From: Rana temporaria
Lineage: Eukaryota > Chordata > Amphibia > Anura > Ranidae
Assembly: GCF_905171775.1 (NCBI RefSeq)
Contig: NC_053490.1
Span: 458,224,548-458,288,547, forward strand
Direction: 5' to 3'
DNA length: 64,000 bases
A program made the position numbers and the translations under genes. Of this stretch, positions 1 through 10,108 are shown piece after piece. Numbering within the stretch: the stretch's first letter is position 1; each line of letters opens with the position of its first letter. Below the pieces are notes generated by a model. It did no database searches. It had not been told where the DNA came from and saw only the letters and a list, made by a program, of their open reading frames with translations.

Positions 1-2
1 AT

Positions 3-308
3 GTATCGGTTCCTCTTACTCCGGAGACTGGATTGCTTGGGGTGCTTAATGACTCTGTACCTACAACTCATGCTCGAATTCTGATACGAATTGTTTTGTT
101 CTATGCCAGGAAGTTGATATTGTTGCATTGGAAGAGCACTTCTGCACCGGATATCCAAATGTTATACCGTATGGTTAATAATGTTTTAGCCATGTTTAAG
201 TGTGTATATAAGGGCAGGGCTTGTCACAAAAAGTTCAGCAAGATCTGGCAACCCTGGCTGGATATAGCGGACTCCTTCTGGAAGGACACCCCGCTATCCC
301 AGCCATAA
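3..308 (+). CDS. C-terminal fragment of L1-like ORF2 protein (partial)
   Basis: The frame is open from the window edge (codon starting at base 3) to TAA at 306-308, about 101 residues. It matches the post-zinc-knuckle tail of L1/Tx1-type ORF2 proteins. The motifs FYARK, KSTSAPD and YKGRACHKKFSKIWQPW correspond to FYARK, KLASPPT and YMGRKCPQKFDKVWGTW in the LINE at 44781-47290. Neither the reverse transcriptase core nor the endonuclease is in this window. No start codon is called because the frame enters from outside; internal TTG or ATG codons are not real starts. The function of this tail in L1 proteins is poorly defined, and the fragment is not a host gene. Confidence 0.8.
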   Translation, partial: VSVPLTPETGLLGVLNDSVPTTHARILIRIVLFYARKLILLHWKSTSAPDIQMLYRMVNNVLAMFKCVYKGRACHKKFSKIWQPWLDIADSFWKDTPLSQP

Positions 309-480
309 ATGGCTGTGGGTGGGGGGGCCATGGGTGGCTCTGGTGGTCGCAGGGTGGTGGGAGAGGGGCAGTGTGTGGTCTGGATGTGGGGGGAGGGGGG
401 GGGGCGGTAGGGAGGTCTGTATGGGGTGAGGTTGTGAGTGGGTGTGTGTGGATGTGTGTGATTGGTGGGGTACGCTCGGT
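308..480 (+). other. G-rich tract in LINE 3' UTR
   Basis: Long G-runs separated by short spacers sit on the sense strand just after the ORF2 stop, including a run of about ten G near 388-402. L1 3' UTRs in mammals are known for G-rich polypurine tracts able to form quadruplexes; a similar role here is inference. Confidence 0.6.
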
Positions 481-714
481 TGGGTTTCTAACCGTTATTT
501 CCACTGTTTGTCGTTTTCTTACGACCAAGGGCCAAGTTTGGCCCTATTAGGGTGCCCCGTAGAGTATTGTCCCTCCGTTGAGGGGATGGGGTGCTTAATC
601 TCAGGGAGGGGTAAAGGTTTATTGTTTAGGTCTGTTTGAACTGTGTGTCATTCTATGGCGATACTGTAACAACAATTGTGCATTATTATTTGTTGATTGT
701 GCCTGCAGGAAATC

Positions 715-720
715 AATAAA
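715..720 (+). promoter_or_regulatory. Polyadenylation signal of the LINE
   Basis: AATAAA lies eight bases before the terminal A-run (729-741), the usual spacing for a LINE 3' end. Confidence 0.75.
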
Positions 721-741
721 ACATTTTCAAAAAAAAAAAAA

Positions 742-1144
742 GTTCTACTGCTAAAATCCTCTATTGAGTGAAGTTTCTTTAAATATAAATTTCATTAGGG
801 AAATCCATGGTATTTTGTACTTGTCAGATGCTAGAGCAATCATCTTATGAGCTTGATATTGCGGATCACTGGCTGATTTAATGTTCAGTGAAGCGCTAAT
901 GGATGATGGGTCTGGCATTAAGCAGATGAGAAAAATTAAATATTCAGGTTTATCATGTGGTATTTTTTTATTACTTTTTTTATTAGTCCAATAACAAAAT
1001 GGGTTTTATTCCTTTGGCCATTTATTGATCTTGCATACAGTGTGATAATGATTATTCCTGGTTTTATCAGTGTATCTTCTATCAGTCCAGCTTTGGCTAT
1101 AACTTGGCATCATCAGTGTAGTATGAAGATGTTCTAATTCATGC
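742..1144. other. Stretch without recognised features
   Basis: AT-rich sequence after the LINE tail. No repeat family, exon signal or RNA gene was recognised on either strand. Confidence 0.5.
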
Positions 1145-1540
1145 CTGACACTACCAGACTTATACTGCTGCATGCTGATTGTCCAGATTTGTACCACCAC
1201 AGCTAATCACTGACTGTGCAGAGAGCTGCATCAGTCTTCCGGGTATCGCCGCTCCAGCACTGTGATTGGCTGGAGCGGCGATATCGCCACTCCCGCGCAT
1301 GCGCGCGGGAGACTTCTCTCCGGCAAGGTCTGGCGGCTGCCGGGCCTTTAGCCGAGGATCCCCGTTGCGCATGCGCCGCTGCAGTCAGCGGCGCATTGCG
1401 GGGGAAATATCTCCTAAACCGTACAGGTTTAGGACATATTCTTTATACCTACAGGTAAGCCTTATTATATGCTTACCTGTAGGTTAAAGTGGTAGTACAG
1501 AGTATACTACCACTTTAAATCCCTTTCCCCCAAGGGGTTA
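1145..1540 (+). repeat. G-family interspersed repeat, fragment
   Basis: A GC-rich, CpG-rich core (about 1240-1410, with a CGCATGCGCGCGGG-like stretch) is followed by AAATATCTCCTAAACC and the palindrome TACAGGTAAGC...GCTTACCTGTA at 1449-1484. The end at about 1486-1525 is a second small hairpin (AAGTGGTAGTA...TACTACCACTT). The same motifs recur at 15940-15970 and 16463-16790. It is a non-coding, MITE-like repeat; its superfamily is unknown. Confidence 0.55.
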
Positions 1541-1544
1541 ATAT

Positions 1545-1990
1545 ATCCCAGGACAGCTGGCGAATGAGTACCAATGTTTTTTTTTTTATTTTTTTTTATC
1601 AAGTACTCGCCAATACCAATTACCGATGCCTAATTTATTTATTTTTTGGTGCAGTGCGGAGCGATTTGACATACAAAATGAATGGGCTCAAAATCGCATT
1701 GCAAAAATCGCATGCATTTTCCTGCACAGTTTGTGTGAACCCCGGCTGAAGTCTCTATGACCATGTGAGAAACCGCATGTGATTCAGACAGGAATTGCAC
1801 CACATTTTTGTTCATATTGCATGCAATTCTTTGCAGTGTGGTTTGAATCATTTTGTATGGGTTAAAGTTGCAACAACACCGCACAAAAGTATCGGTTTTA
1901 GTATCTGAGAATTTGTACCAATATTTGTGTAAGTGCTTTAGTTTCGTTACTTTGTATCGGTATTTGATGCAATCGTAATAGAAACCAGGA
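1545..1990. repeat. Degenerate repeat fragments with GTATCGGT motifs
   Basis: Short pieces (GCGAATGAGTACC, AGTACTCGCC, AAAGTATCGGTTT and TTTGTATCGGTAT) resemble the right end of the hAT element at 58265-59259 (AAAGTATCGGTACTTG). No intact ends or target duplication were found. An A/T-rich middle part (1650-1880) resembles F-type MITEs with alternating TGCATTGCA motifs. Confidence 0.35.
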
Positions 1991-2149
1991 AAATAAATAC
2001 AAATCCTGTTTTATTTCTTCAGATTCCAGCTCAAGGGTTAACAGGACTTTGCTGAACTGCCATGTAGAACCTTCTAACGCTTTTAACTGATTGTTTGTGG
2101 GTTTACATGTCATTTGGCTAGGACTAGTCTGATTTTTGCATATGGGGCG

Positions 2150-2385
2150 TATGTATGTTTGTATTGAGGTGGCGAGGGGGTGAACTTTGGTGTATTTCCT
2201 TTTGGATATCTCTATCACAGACAGAGATCACTAGGATATGCGTGCCGTTTCATAGTAGTTTATTAACCTAGAAGATACTTATGTTTGTTTTGAGGTGGCG
2301 GGGTGAAAGTATCGGTGCACTCCCTCTTGGTATAACTCTATTACGGAGAGAGGTCACTGGGATAAATGTGCAGTTTGATAGGACC
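2150..2385 (+). repeat. Imperfect tandem duplication, ~127-bp period
   Basis: Two diverged copies lie head to tail. TATGTTTGTATTGAGGTGGCG at 2152 recurs as TATGTTTGTTTTGAGGTGGCG at about 2280. CAGAGATCACTAGGATA recurs as AGAGAGGTCACTGGGATAAA. A third copy is not seen. No coding potential. Confidence 0.65.
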
Positions 2386-2418
2386 TTCTTTTTATTTTTA
2401 TTTATTTTTTATTCCTTC

Positions 2419-2790
2419 TTTTTTTTTTTTTTTTTTTATCAGTTTTTATTGTAAGCTTGTTACACTTTTTTTGATACGTGCAGTATAAAAACACAAAATG
2501 AAAACAAGATGGAGATGCACATATTTTGTAGAGACAAAATATCGGAGGTTTGGGGGCAAAAGTGATTACGTTGCTTCCTTTATTGATACTATTTGTAGTT
2601 CAATCCATCAGCCCATGTGCATCAAATCCCTAGAAAATATATTCAAAAATAAGGGAAAAAAGATTGGACTTGAAACTTCAACTTTCTGGTAAAAAAATAA
2701 ATAAAATCTTGCATCATTACCAAGCACATCTTTTTCTTCAGTATCCATTATCCTTCCTGAACGAGAGGGACACCATTTTTTTTTTTTTTT
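2419..2790 (-). mobile_element. Possible LINE 3' end, minus strand
   Basis: A T-run at 2419-2437 is followed by TTTATT at 2445-2450. On the minus strand this reads as AATAAA a few bases before a poly(A) tail, as in the LINE at 44459. The sequence beyond shows no recognisable ORF2 tail, so this would be only 3' UTR. It may instead be chance AT-rich sequence. Confidence 0.35.
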
Positions 2791-3650
2791 TTTTGGGGAG
2801 ATACACTTTTTTTTTATTAAGAACAAATAGGAAAATGGTAAAGGTTAGCCAAATATATGTTTTTATTTTTTTATGTATTTTGAAAGCTAATGTTACACCG
2901 AGCAAATTGATACCCAACATGTCACGCTTTAAAATTGCGCCCGCTCCTGGAATGGCGACAAACTTTGACCCTTAAAAATCTCCATAGGTGATGTTTAAAA
3001 TGTCTACAGGTTACCAGTTGTTGGTTACAGAGGAGGTCTTTTGCTAGAATTATTGCTCCCACACTAATGATTGCGGCCAGGGCCGGATTAACAATGGGGC
3101 TGATGGAGCTGCAGCTCCAGGCCCCTTTCTCAAGATAGGCCCATTTGCCAAAAAAAAAAAAAAATTAAAAAAAAAAAATTTTTTTTAAGAATTTTTTTTT
3201 TCTAAGATCGAATTTGGGGGGTTGTAGCTCAATGACCAGAGGTCACAGAAACCCCACATTTGGGGGTAGGCATGGGAAGAGCTACCCCACAACTGGTTAA
3301 AATATGGGACGGCTATCATTTATGGTTCCGGAGATACGGGCCTGCTTGCACAGCCTGTCAGAAGCTACATTCAATATAAATACAAGCTGACACACTACAG
3401 CAGACTGATAGGATCACAGTGCTTATAATAATTATTTGTATATTACTCATGGTAATTAACCCCTTGCCACCCAGGCCAATTCTGACACTTCTCTACTACA
3501 TGTAAAAATCATCATTTGTTTTTTGCTAGAAAATTACTCTATGGTGGTCTTTGCACTTTTTATGTTGCAGGGTACAGAGCTGCACGATTCTGGCTAAAAT
3601 GAGAATTGCAATTTTTTTGCTTAGAAGAGAGATCACGATTCTCTCACGAT

Positions 3651-3862
3651 TGTTGCGGCGTAACATCATCTTTCACATTAAAACAAAAAAAAAAAAATGG
3701 GCTAACTTCACTGTTTTGTTTTTATGGTTTTTTTATTCATTGAAGTGGGCAAATGCAGTGTGACATAAAATATTGCAGCAATAGCCATTGTATTCCCTAG
3801 AGTCTCTGCTAAAATATATATAATGTTCCAAGTAATTTTCTAGCAAATAATATTGCTTTCTA
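3651..3862 (-). repeat. RB fragment (copy 3), inverted
   Basis: GCGGCGTAACATCATCTTTC, GGGCTAACTTCACTG, GTGTGACATAAAATATTGCA and TAATTTTCTAGCAA match, on the opposite strand, the order of motifs seen in RB copies 1 and 4. It lies within the inner hAT next to the gap. Confidence 0.65.
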
Positions 3863-3895
3863 ACTTAAGAAACAAGTGTTGGACTTTAAGTGGTT

Positions 3896-4095
3896 NNNNN
3901 NNNNNNNNNNNNNNNNNNNNNNNNNNNNNNNNNNNNNNNNNNNNNNNNNNNNNNNNNNNNNNNNNNNNNNNNNNNNNNNNNNNNNNNNNNNNNNNNNNNN
4001 NNNNNNNNNNNNNNNNNNNNNNNNNNNNNNNNNNNNNNNNNNNNNNNNNNNNNNNNNNNNNNNNNNNNNNNNNNNNNNNNNNNNNNNNNNNNNNN
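3896..4095. other. Assembly gap (200 N)
   Basis: Exactly 200 consecutive N. The true length of the missing sequence is unknown. Reading frames crossing it are artefacts. Confidence 0.99.
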
Positions 4096-4126
4096 AAATT
4101 TAGTTACAATGTTAGTTAGTTACAAT

Positions 4127-4863
4127 GGCCCAGATTCAAGAAGCACTTGCGCCCGCGCAACCATAGTTGCGCGGCGCAAGTGCTTACTTGCTCCGGTGTA
4201 ACGAGTGCTCCTGATTCAGGAACCTCGTTACACCGAATGCAGCCTAGGATGTGACAAACATAAGCCTCCTTATGCCTTCACATCCCAGGCTGCATTCTTG
4301 CGTTGGCCGCTAGGGGGCGCGGCCTTTGTGATCGGCGTGTAGTATGCAAATTGCATACTACCACCGATTCACAAAAGTTGCGCGGGCCCTGCGTACGCAA
4401 GGTACGGAGTTTCCGTACGGCGCCTTTAGCATAAGGCTGCTCCTGCTAATAGCAGGCGCAGCCAATGCTAAAGTATAGCTGCGCCTCCCGCCCGTGAAAT
4501 TTAAATTTCACGTCGTTTACGTAAGTGAACCGTGAATGGCGCTGGACGCCATTCACGTTCACTTAGAAGCAAATGACGTCCTTGCGACGTCATTTGCCGC
4601 AATGCACGTCGGGAAAGTTTCCCGACGGAGCATGCGCTGTTAGCTCGGCGCGGGAGCGCGCCTAATTTAAATGATTCCCGCCCCCGGCGGGATCATTTAC
4701 ATTAGGCGCCCTTACGCAGGGCTAATTAGCATAGCGCCCGCGCAATTTACGGAGCTACTGCTCCGTGAATCGCTGGGCAAATGGAAATATTTGCGTGGGC
4801 GCAGAGAAAAATCTTTGCTCTTTGCCCACGCAAATATTGCTCCATTCTACCTGAATCTGGGCC
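4127..4863. mobile_element. Harbinger-like MITE (737 bp), 3-bp TSD
   Basis: The ends GGCCCAGATTCAAG and CTGAATCTGGGCC are inverted, with AAT on both sides (4124-4126 and 4864-4866). The interior is GC-rich and built of short palindromes, such as GTTGCGCGG, the CACGTC/GACGTG pairs and a CGCATGCGC-like stretch. A closely related element with the same ends and a 3-bp duplication is at 48170-48877. Three-bp duplications fit PIF/Harbinger. It is non-coding. Confidence 0.75.
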
Positions 4864-5534
4864 AATGTTTCATTTTGTTTACAAACTTCGCAGACTGCCC
4901 AGATTTGTTCTTTACACACAGAAGTGTATCCCTTTGATCTAAGAAGGAAGTGTCAGTTACAATGTTTCCTGTTAAAAACTTGGCAGACTGCCCAGATATT
5001 TTCTTTTGACAGCTGAAAGTCTCTCCACTTGTTACATGAAAGAATCAGCAAACTCTGCATTGAAGATCGTCAGGGGGGTTGAATCGAGATCACGATTTTT
5101 TTAACGATTAATTGTGCAGCTCTAGCACGGTACGGTATTTGCGCAGCAATTTTTCAAACATGTTTTTTTGGAAAAAAAATGTTTCATTCATTAAAAAAAC
5201 AGTTAGTTAGTTAAGTTAGCACAATTTTTTTTGGTATCCTAAGCGATGCTTTACATTTTTTTAGGTTACATGTTTAGAGTTACAGAGGAGGTCTAGTACT
5301 AGAATTATTGTTCTCGCTCTAACGATCGTGGCGTATGTAACCTGTGTGTATCTGGCTCTGATACTACCAGTGCCTACCCAGCCACTGACTAGTGTGTCTC
5401 CCCAGCCTGTCCCCACACACCCTCTCACCTGCTGACCTGTGGATGGGGGAATCACTCCTGCAGTGTTATTGTGTTCTGCCAGTGCGTACAATGATCAGTG
5501 TTGCTAACTTTAGCTGGCAGCACTGATTGTTTTA

Positions 5535-5645
5535 AGAAAAAAAAAAACAGGCTGGTTGTACTCAAGTTGATTAATAGATTGACTTGTGTAAAACCAGCTA
5601 GCCCATACATAGATTGACTATGGCTGGTCTCTGCATAATTGGCGT
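5535..5645. repeat. H-family fragment
   Basis: GGCTGGTTGTACTCAAGTTG and CCCATACATAGATTGACTAT match the repeat that occurs in two tandem copies at 16908-17564. It is truncated at both ends and lies within the outer hAT. Confidence 0.5.
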
Positions 5646-5692
5646 AATTTCAATCCATGTATGACCCGCTTAACCACTACTCAGTCCCTAAA

Positions 5693-6430
5693 TATCCTTC
5701 CACTCCTGTACATAGTGCTCACTGTCATACTCTCCACACTCCTCTCCTGTACATAGTGCCCACTGTCATACTCTCCACACTTCTCTCCTATACATAGTAC
5801 CCACTGTCATACCCTACACACTCCTCTCCTGTACATAGTGCCCACTGTCATACCCTCCACACTCCTCTCCTATACATAGCGCCCACTGTCATACCCTTCA
5901 CACTCCTCTCCTGTACATAGTGCCTGCTGCCATACACTCCTCTCCTGTACATACCCTCCACACTCCTCTCCTATACATAGTGCCCACTGTCATACCCTCC
6001 ACACTCCTCTCCTATACATAGTGCCCACTGTCATACCCTCCACACTCCTCTCCTATACATAGTGTTCACTGTCATACCCTCCATACTCCTCTCCTATACA
6101 TAGAGCCCACTATCATACCGTCTACATTCCTCTCCTGTACATACTGCCCACTGTCATACCCTCCACACTCCTCTCCTGTACATACTGCCCCATCATACCC
6201 TCCACACTTCTCTCTGGTACGTACTACCCTCTGTCATACCCCCTCACTCTTCCTGTACATACTGCCCATTGTCATACCCTTCACACTCCTCTCCTGTACA
6301 TAGTGCTTTTTTCCGTACCCTTTGTACTCCTCTCCTGTACATAGTGCCCACTGTTAGACCCTCCACATTCCTCTCCCTCACCTGCACATACTTCCCACTT
6401 ATATACCGTCCATACTCCTCCCCTATGTCG
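5693..6430. repeat. Minisatellite, 41-bp unit, ~17-18 copies
   Basis: The unit carries TGTACATAGTGCCCACTGTC followed by ATACCCTCCACACTCCTCTCC. The 41-bp period can be read directly from successive CTCCTCTCCT starts at 5821 and 5862. Copies are about 85-95% alike and more degenerate at the right end. The array lies inside the hAT at 3078-7370 and has no convincing coding frame. Confidence 0.9.
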
Positions 6431-7035
6431 CTTACCCACAAAAACAGTTCTTTAAAATTATACTGAATATCCTCAATGTTACCAGCTCTAAAATAGACAC
6501 ACTTTTGTTAGTTCAACTAAAGGAAATATCAGTTCTCATATTTGTTCTGCCCCATTATTAGTACTCATTTAATTTTGTGATTACTACTATGATGTATAGA
6601 GGAACATCGGGGATCTCAGCTACTCTAAATATAGCACTTATATAAAAAAGTGGCCCTGAAAATATTTTTTAAATGTTGGCAACTGTGCACTTAGGCACTG
6701 CCCAAGGGCCACCGTCCACCGGGTCAGTAGGGGGCCCCATGAGAGGCTCCTGGGATCCTGTGATAATAAAGCGGTAGTAAACTTTCCTGACATTACTACT
6801 TTTTAGAGGCCCTGGGGTAGGTTATGCCACAATGTACAAGTATGCACAGCATATTAGCACATTAGTGTACACTTCAATTTTCAGACTGAGCCCTCCAGTG
6901 CTGCGCTGTGATGAATCAGGCGGGGCCTGGACACTTCCATCTTCACCCGGTCTTCCTTCTGGGTTCTGTGCCTTTGGTCACTTGCCTTGGCTGGGCTGCG
7001 TTCATGTCATTCCCACGCATTTATTTATTATTTAT

Positions 7036-7313
7036 TACACCCCATTCACACCTCCGCGACAAAACGCCCCGACGCCGGCCGCTCGTGCCGCTGGAGGGGA
7101 GAATTTCCATTGCGGTCTATGAGGTGGTTCACATCTCATAGACGCCGTACACCTGCGGCATGAAAAAAAGTCCCGGACCCTTTTTTTCAGGCGGCATTGG
7201 CGTTCGGCCATACAAAGCAATAGGAAGGATTTGTAAAAAAAAAAGTTACACTATTCGCGGCAAAATACGCGGCTTACGAGGCGTTACTTGTCGCGGAGGT
7301 GTGAATGCAGCCT
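7036..7313. mobile_element. Palindromic MITE inside outer hAT
   Basis: CATTCACACCTCCGCGACA at 7043 is inverted as TGTCGCGGAGGTGTGAATG at about 7289-7307. A central palindrome (TCTATGAGGTGG...CATCTCATAGA) is also present. Exact ends and duplication were not resolved. Non-coding. Confidence 0.65.
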
Positions 7314-7799
7314 AAAAGGCCCCACCAAAATCCTCAGCACCAGGCCCATGATGTTCTTAATCTGGCCCTGATTGCGGCGATACCTCACATGTGTGGTATG
7401 AGCACGGCGGGACAGGGCCCCTTTAAAATAAGATTTTTTTTTTTTTTTTTTTTTTACTTTTATTTTTACATTGTCCTTTCAATTTTTTTTAATTTGGGTC
7501 ACTTTTTTATTCCTATTACAAGGGTGTTTACATTCCTTGTAATAGAAGAAAAAGCATGACAGGACCTCTTAAATGTGAGATCTGGTGTCAAAACGACCTC
7601 AGATCTCCTAATTAAATGCAATAAAAAAAAATCCCCCTTTTAAAGACCATTGTGCAGACGTTCTAGAGCCGTGTCAGGGGCCATCTTTCCCTCCATGCTA
7701 CTGAAGGGAACAGATTGATTATATCTCCGTCTGTAGCGGCGGAATATATTCAGAGAGCTGTCATCCAAATAGCAGGTAGGGTTAGAGCTGCATGTCACT

Positions 7800-8060
7800 A
7801 CATGGATGGTCCAACATTAAAAGGAAAACTCCGTTATTAATACTGTTTTAACTTTTATTGCAGCCCCAACCTCCTTTAAATTACACTTAAACGATAAGTA
7901 TATATAATAGGTAAGCGTTCCACCACAGTCTGTTGGAGATGCGGACAACCCACAATCTGTAAAGCCAGCAACCGTTTGATCAGTCCTGTTGTCTCTCCTT
8001 GACGCGTTTCGTCATTACGAGGTGACGTTTGTGTGTGTGTGATGTCACCACCAGAGACAC
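7800..8060 (-). repeat. Possible Penelope-type retroelement remnant
   Basis: On the minus strand GAAACGCGTC (complement of 8001-8010) is the conserved 3' box of the hammerhead ribozymes of Penelope-like retroelements. It is preceded by a short stem GTCA...TGAC. The CUGANGA box is not recognisable, so any ribozyme is dead. The rest is non-coding and AT-rich. This is a weak call. Confidence 0.3.
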
Positions 8061-8280
8061 AACCAGGAGCAATCAGTGATTGCTGGCTGGATCTGTACTT
8101 TTAAGATTTCTTGCTTCTGCGTGAATATTTTCTGTCATTAGGCCATCAATATTTAGATGGGGATGGTGCAGTTCTGACACACGGAAGAAAAGCCCTGCCT
8201 CTTCTACTAAGACTGCCTCCTCTATACAGTCACAGTGGCGATATGGAAGTCAGCAGGAGAGAAACACTGGAACAAGCATT

Positions 8281-8343
8281 AGACATTGCAGCATAGGGTT
8301 CTTAAGGAGAACAAGCACTATGACATTGCAGCATAGGGTTCTG
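8281..8343 (+). repeat. Short tandem duplication
   Basis: GACATTGCAGCATAGGGTTCT occurs at 8282 and again about 40 bp later, with the intervening sequence AAGGAGAACAAGCACTAT between. It is a simple two-copy duplication. Confidence 0.7.
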
Positions 8344-8344
8344 A

Positions 8345-8836
8345 AGAAGGTTTTAGCTGGCCATTTCTCTGTATTGAAGTGGCATTCACCAGCTCTGGTG
8401 GCAGAATAGTTAAAGCTATAGTGGTACAGACTCCTCTACTGTATTGAAATAACATGTTCTGATTTTACTGCACACCGTGAGCCCACCCTTATTTCCTGGT
8501 GCAGGCCCATCCAGCATTACTCTAACCCTCTTCCTCGCCCCTTTCAGTATTTACATTTCGGCCCTTTTAATCTTGGAAGGTACACATCACATGTAGATGT
8601 TACCTAAGGGTGGTCTCCAAGCACAATGCTTGGGGGTGCACGCTGCTCCAGACTTCTGCTAATGAATTAAGATATTTGTATGTTGTATAATTTCATTTGA
8701 GGAATTGCAGAGACAACGTGCTGTAATGTTTTCAGGAACCTTTGTTCAGAACTCTGCAGTCCCTCCTACCAGCCATGATGTGCCTGCATTGTATAGACGC
8801 CAGTTCAGCGCCAAATGATTTTACCTCCATTAATGG
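8345..8836. other. Stretch without recognised features
   Basis: No family, exon signal or RNA gene recognised. Confidence 0.5.
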
Positions 8837-9070
8837 ACCAGGCCAATTTTTTGCCTATTCAGCACTGCCCTCCTTTTAATGATAAATGCAATGTCATGCA
8901 GCACTGTTCACAAATAAAATGTACTATCCTTTTTTTTTTTTAATACAAATCAAGCTTTCATTTGGTGGCATTTGATCACCTCTGGGTTTTTTCCTGGGTT
9001 TTTATTTTTATAAATGGGGAAAAAGACTGAAATATTTGGGAATAAAACAATTCTGGTTTACTTTTCTGTT

Positions 9071-9441
9071 AGGCCCCTTTCACACTGCCGGACCATTCAG
9101 GTCCCCCTGTCTGTTTTTTTTTTTTTTTTTATAGCGGACCTAAACGGCCACTCAACGCTTCTCTAGGGACCGTCGGATGTATTCGGGGACGTGGTCCGCT
9201 GGCATCCGATCCGCCTAAAATCAGACGGATGGCGATCCGTCGCCATCCATCCATATCGGATCGGGTGAGGTCTGATGAAAACGGACATGCTGTCCGTTTT
9301 TGTCCGATCTCTCCATAGGAGACATCGCTCATTGAGCGAGAGGGACCTGTCATCGCTGGGTTCCACTGGAGATCAATGGAGAGATCTCCCCCTGAGCTGG
9401 CGGACCACTGCAAGCGCATCCGCCCCATGTGGAAGGGGCCT
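9071..9441. mobile_element. F-MITE, palindromic ends
   Basis: AGGCCCCTTTCACACTGCCG at the left is inverted as TGTGGAAGGGGCCTTT at the right. The interior holds further inverted segments such as GGATGGCGATCC and TCCGATC. It belongs to the same family as 20686-21081, 42361-43760 and 52974-53365. Non-coding; superfamily uncertain. Confidence 0.7.
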
Positions 9442-9490
9442 TTATAAAACTATCCAATAAAAAGAAATTCTAATGTCTTCATAAATTTAA

Positions 9491-9991
9491 AGCGGTAGTT
9501 CACCCCCCCGACACGATTTTACCATCGAGACAGGCATTGTAGCGCGAGCTACAGTATGCCTGTCCCGATTTTTTTTAACCCCCGGACTCACCTTGTAATC
9601 GGACATCGTAGATTTCGGCTCCCGCAGGGAATGGGCGTGCCTATGGTAGAGGGAGGATGATTGACGGCCGGCCCTGGCACGTCACTCTCCCCGAAGACAG
9701 CCGGAGTAGGTCTCGGCTCTTCACGGCGCCTGCGCACAGGCTATGCGCACGCGTCGTGAAGACCAAGCCTATTTCGGCTATTTCCGGAGAAGCGTGACGC
9801 GCCAGAGCCGGCCGTCAATCATCCTCCGTCTCCATAGGCACGCCCATTCCCCGGTATCTTCGATCTACGTGTACAAGGTGAGTATGGGGGTAAAAAATCG
9901 GGACAGGCATACTGTAGCTCGCGCTACAATGCCTGATTTTATGGTAAAAGAAAAAAAAAAATTTTTTTCGTCGATAGGGTGAACCCCCGCT
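9491..9991. mobile_element. K-MITE (501 bp) flanked by TTAA
   Basis: The ends AGCGGTAGTTCACCC and GGTGAACCCCCGCT are inverted, and TTAA flanks them at 9487-9490 and 9992-9995. Long inverted arms include GGGACAGGCAT/ATGCCTGTCCC and GGCCGTCAATCATCCTC/GAGGATGATTGACGGCC. TTAA duplications fit Kolobok or piggyBac. It carries AAGGTGAGTATG, a splice-donor-like motif, at about 9879. Confidence 0.8.
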
Positions 9992-10108
9992 TTAAGCCAA
10001 AATGTACTCATGTCTACTACATGTCTTTAGTAAAAAAAAATATCCCAATAAGTGTATATTGATTGGCATGTGTGACAATTATAACGACTAAAAAATTATA
10101 ATATAGAT

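Larger units (their letters stand above)
1..741 (+). mobile_element. 3' end of an L1-like LINE, cut by the window edge
   Basis: This is the 3' end of a non-LTR retrotransposon. It contains the last ~100 codons of ORF2, a stop at 306-308, a ~410-bp 3' UTR rich in G, an AATAAA signal and a terminal A-run at 729-741. The protein tail aligns by eye with the end of the larger LINE ORF at 44781-47290 on the other strand, but it is a different, diverged subfamily. The upstream part lies outside the window, so truncation and the 5' target-site duplication cannot be judged. Confidence 0.85.
3575..5124. mobile_element. Inner hAT-type element, near-perfect 8-bp TSD
   Basis: The left end CAGAGCTGCACGATTCTGG and the right end ATTAATTGTGCAGCTCTA are inverted copies. 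The flanks are GCAGGGTA (3567-3574) and GCACGGTA (5125-5132), 7 of 8 identical. Removing the element restores a continuous RB sequence, which supports the boundaries. It holds an inverted RB fragment, the assembly gap and a Harbinger-like MITE. No transposase frame is visible; the gap could hide some sequence. Confidence 0.8.
3460..5345 (+). repeat. RB repeat copy 2, split by a hAT
   Basis: It begins after TTAA at 3456-3459 with CCCCTTGCCACCCAGGCCAA, contains GCTAGAAAATTACTC, is interrupted at 3574/5125 by the inner hAT, and resumes with TATTTGCGCAGCAATTTTTC, GGTTACATGTTTAGAGTTAC and AGAGGAGGTCTAGTACTAG. It lies inside the hAT at 3078-7370. The right boundary is uncertain because sequence similarity fades after about 5340. 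Confidence 0.7.
3078..7370. mobile_element. hAT-type element (4.3 kb) with nested insertions, 8-bp TSD
   Basis: The termini are inverted: CAGGGCCGGATTAAC at 3078 and CTTAATCTGGCCCTG ending at 7370. They are flanked by identical ATTGCGGC at 3070-3077 and 7371-7378. CAGGG-type termini with an 8-bp duplication are diagnostic of hAT transposons. No transposase frame is present, so it is non-autonomous. Its bulk comes from insertions: RB copy 2, a second hAT, a Harbinger-like MITE and an internal MITE at 7036-7313. It also carries a 41-bp minisatellite (5693-6430). It inserted into RB copy 1. Confidence 0.85.
2812..7740 (+). repeat. RB repeat copy 1, split by a 4.3 kb hAT insertion
   Basis: The left part (2812-3077) carries GGTTAGCCAAATATATG, ATGTCACGCTTTAAAATTGC, AAAATCTCCATAGG and GTTACAGAGGAGGTCT. 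The right part (7379-7740) resumes with GATACCTCACATGTGTGG, ACATTCCTTGTAATAG and GCATGACAGGACCTCTTAAA. The same motifs in the same order occur at 29203-30360, so the two parts are one element. The break coincides with the 8-bp target duplication of the inserted hAT. RB is non-coding; TTAA at its start in other copies suggests a TTAA-inserting DNA transposon. Confidence 0.75.

Noticed and set aside
3853..4201. Open frames through the N run
   Set aside because: The assembly gap is not sequence.
5693..6430. CRISPR-like regular repeats
   Set aside because: The 41-bp units are directly adjacent with no spacers, and the window is a vertebrate genome; it is a minisatellite. The same holds for the other arrays.
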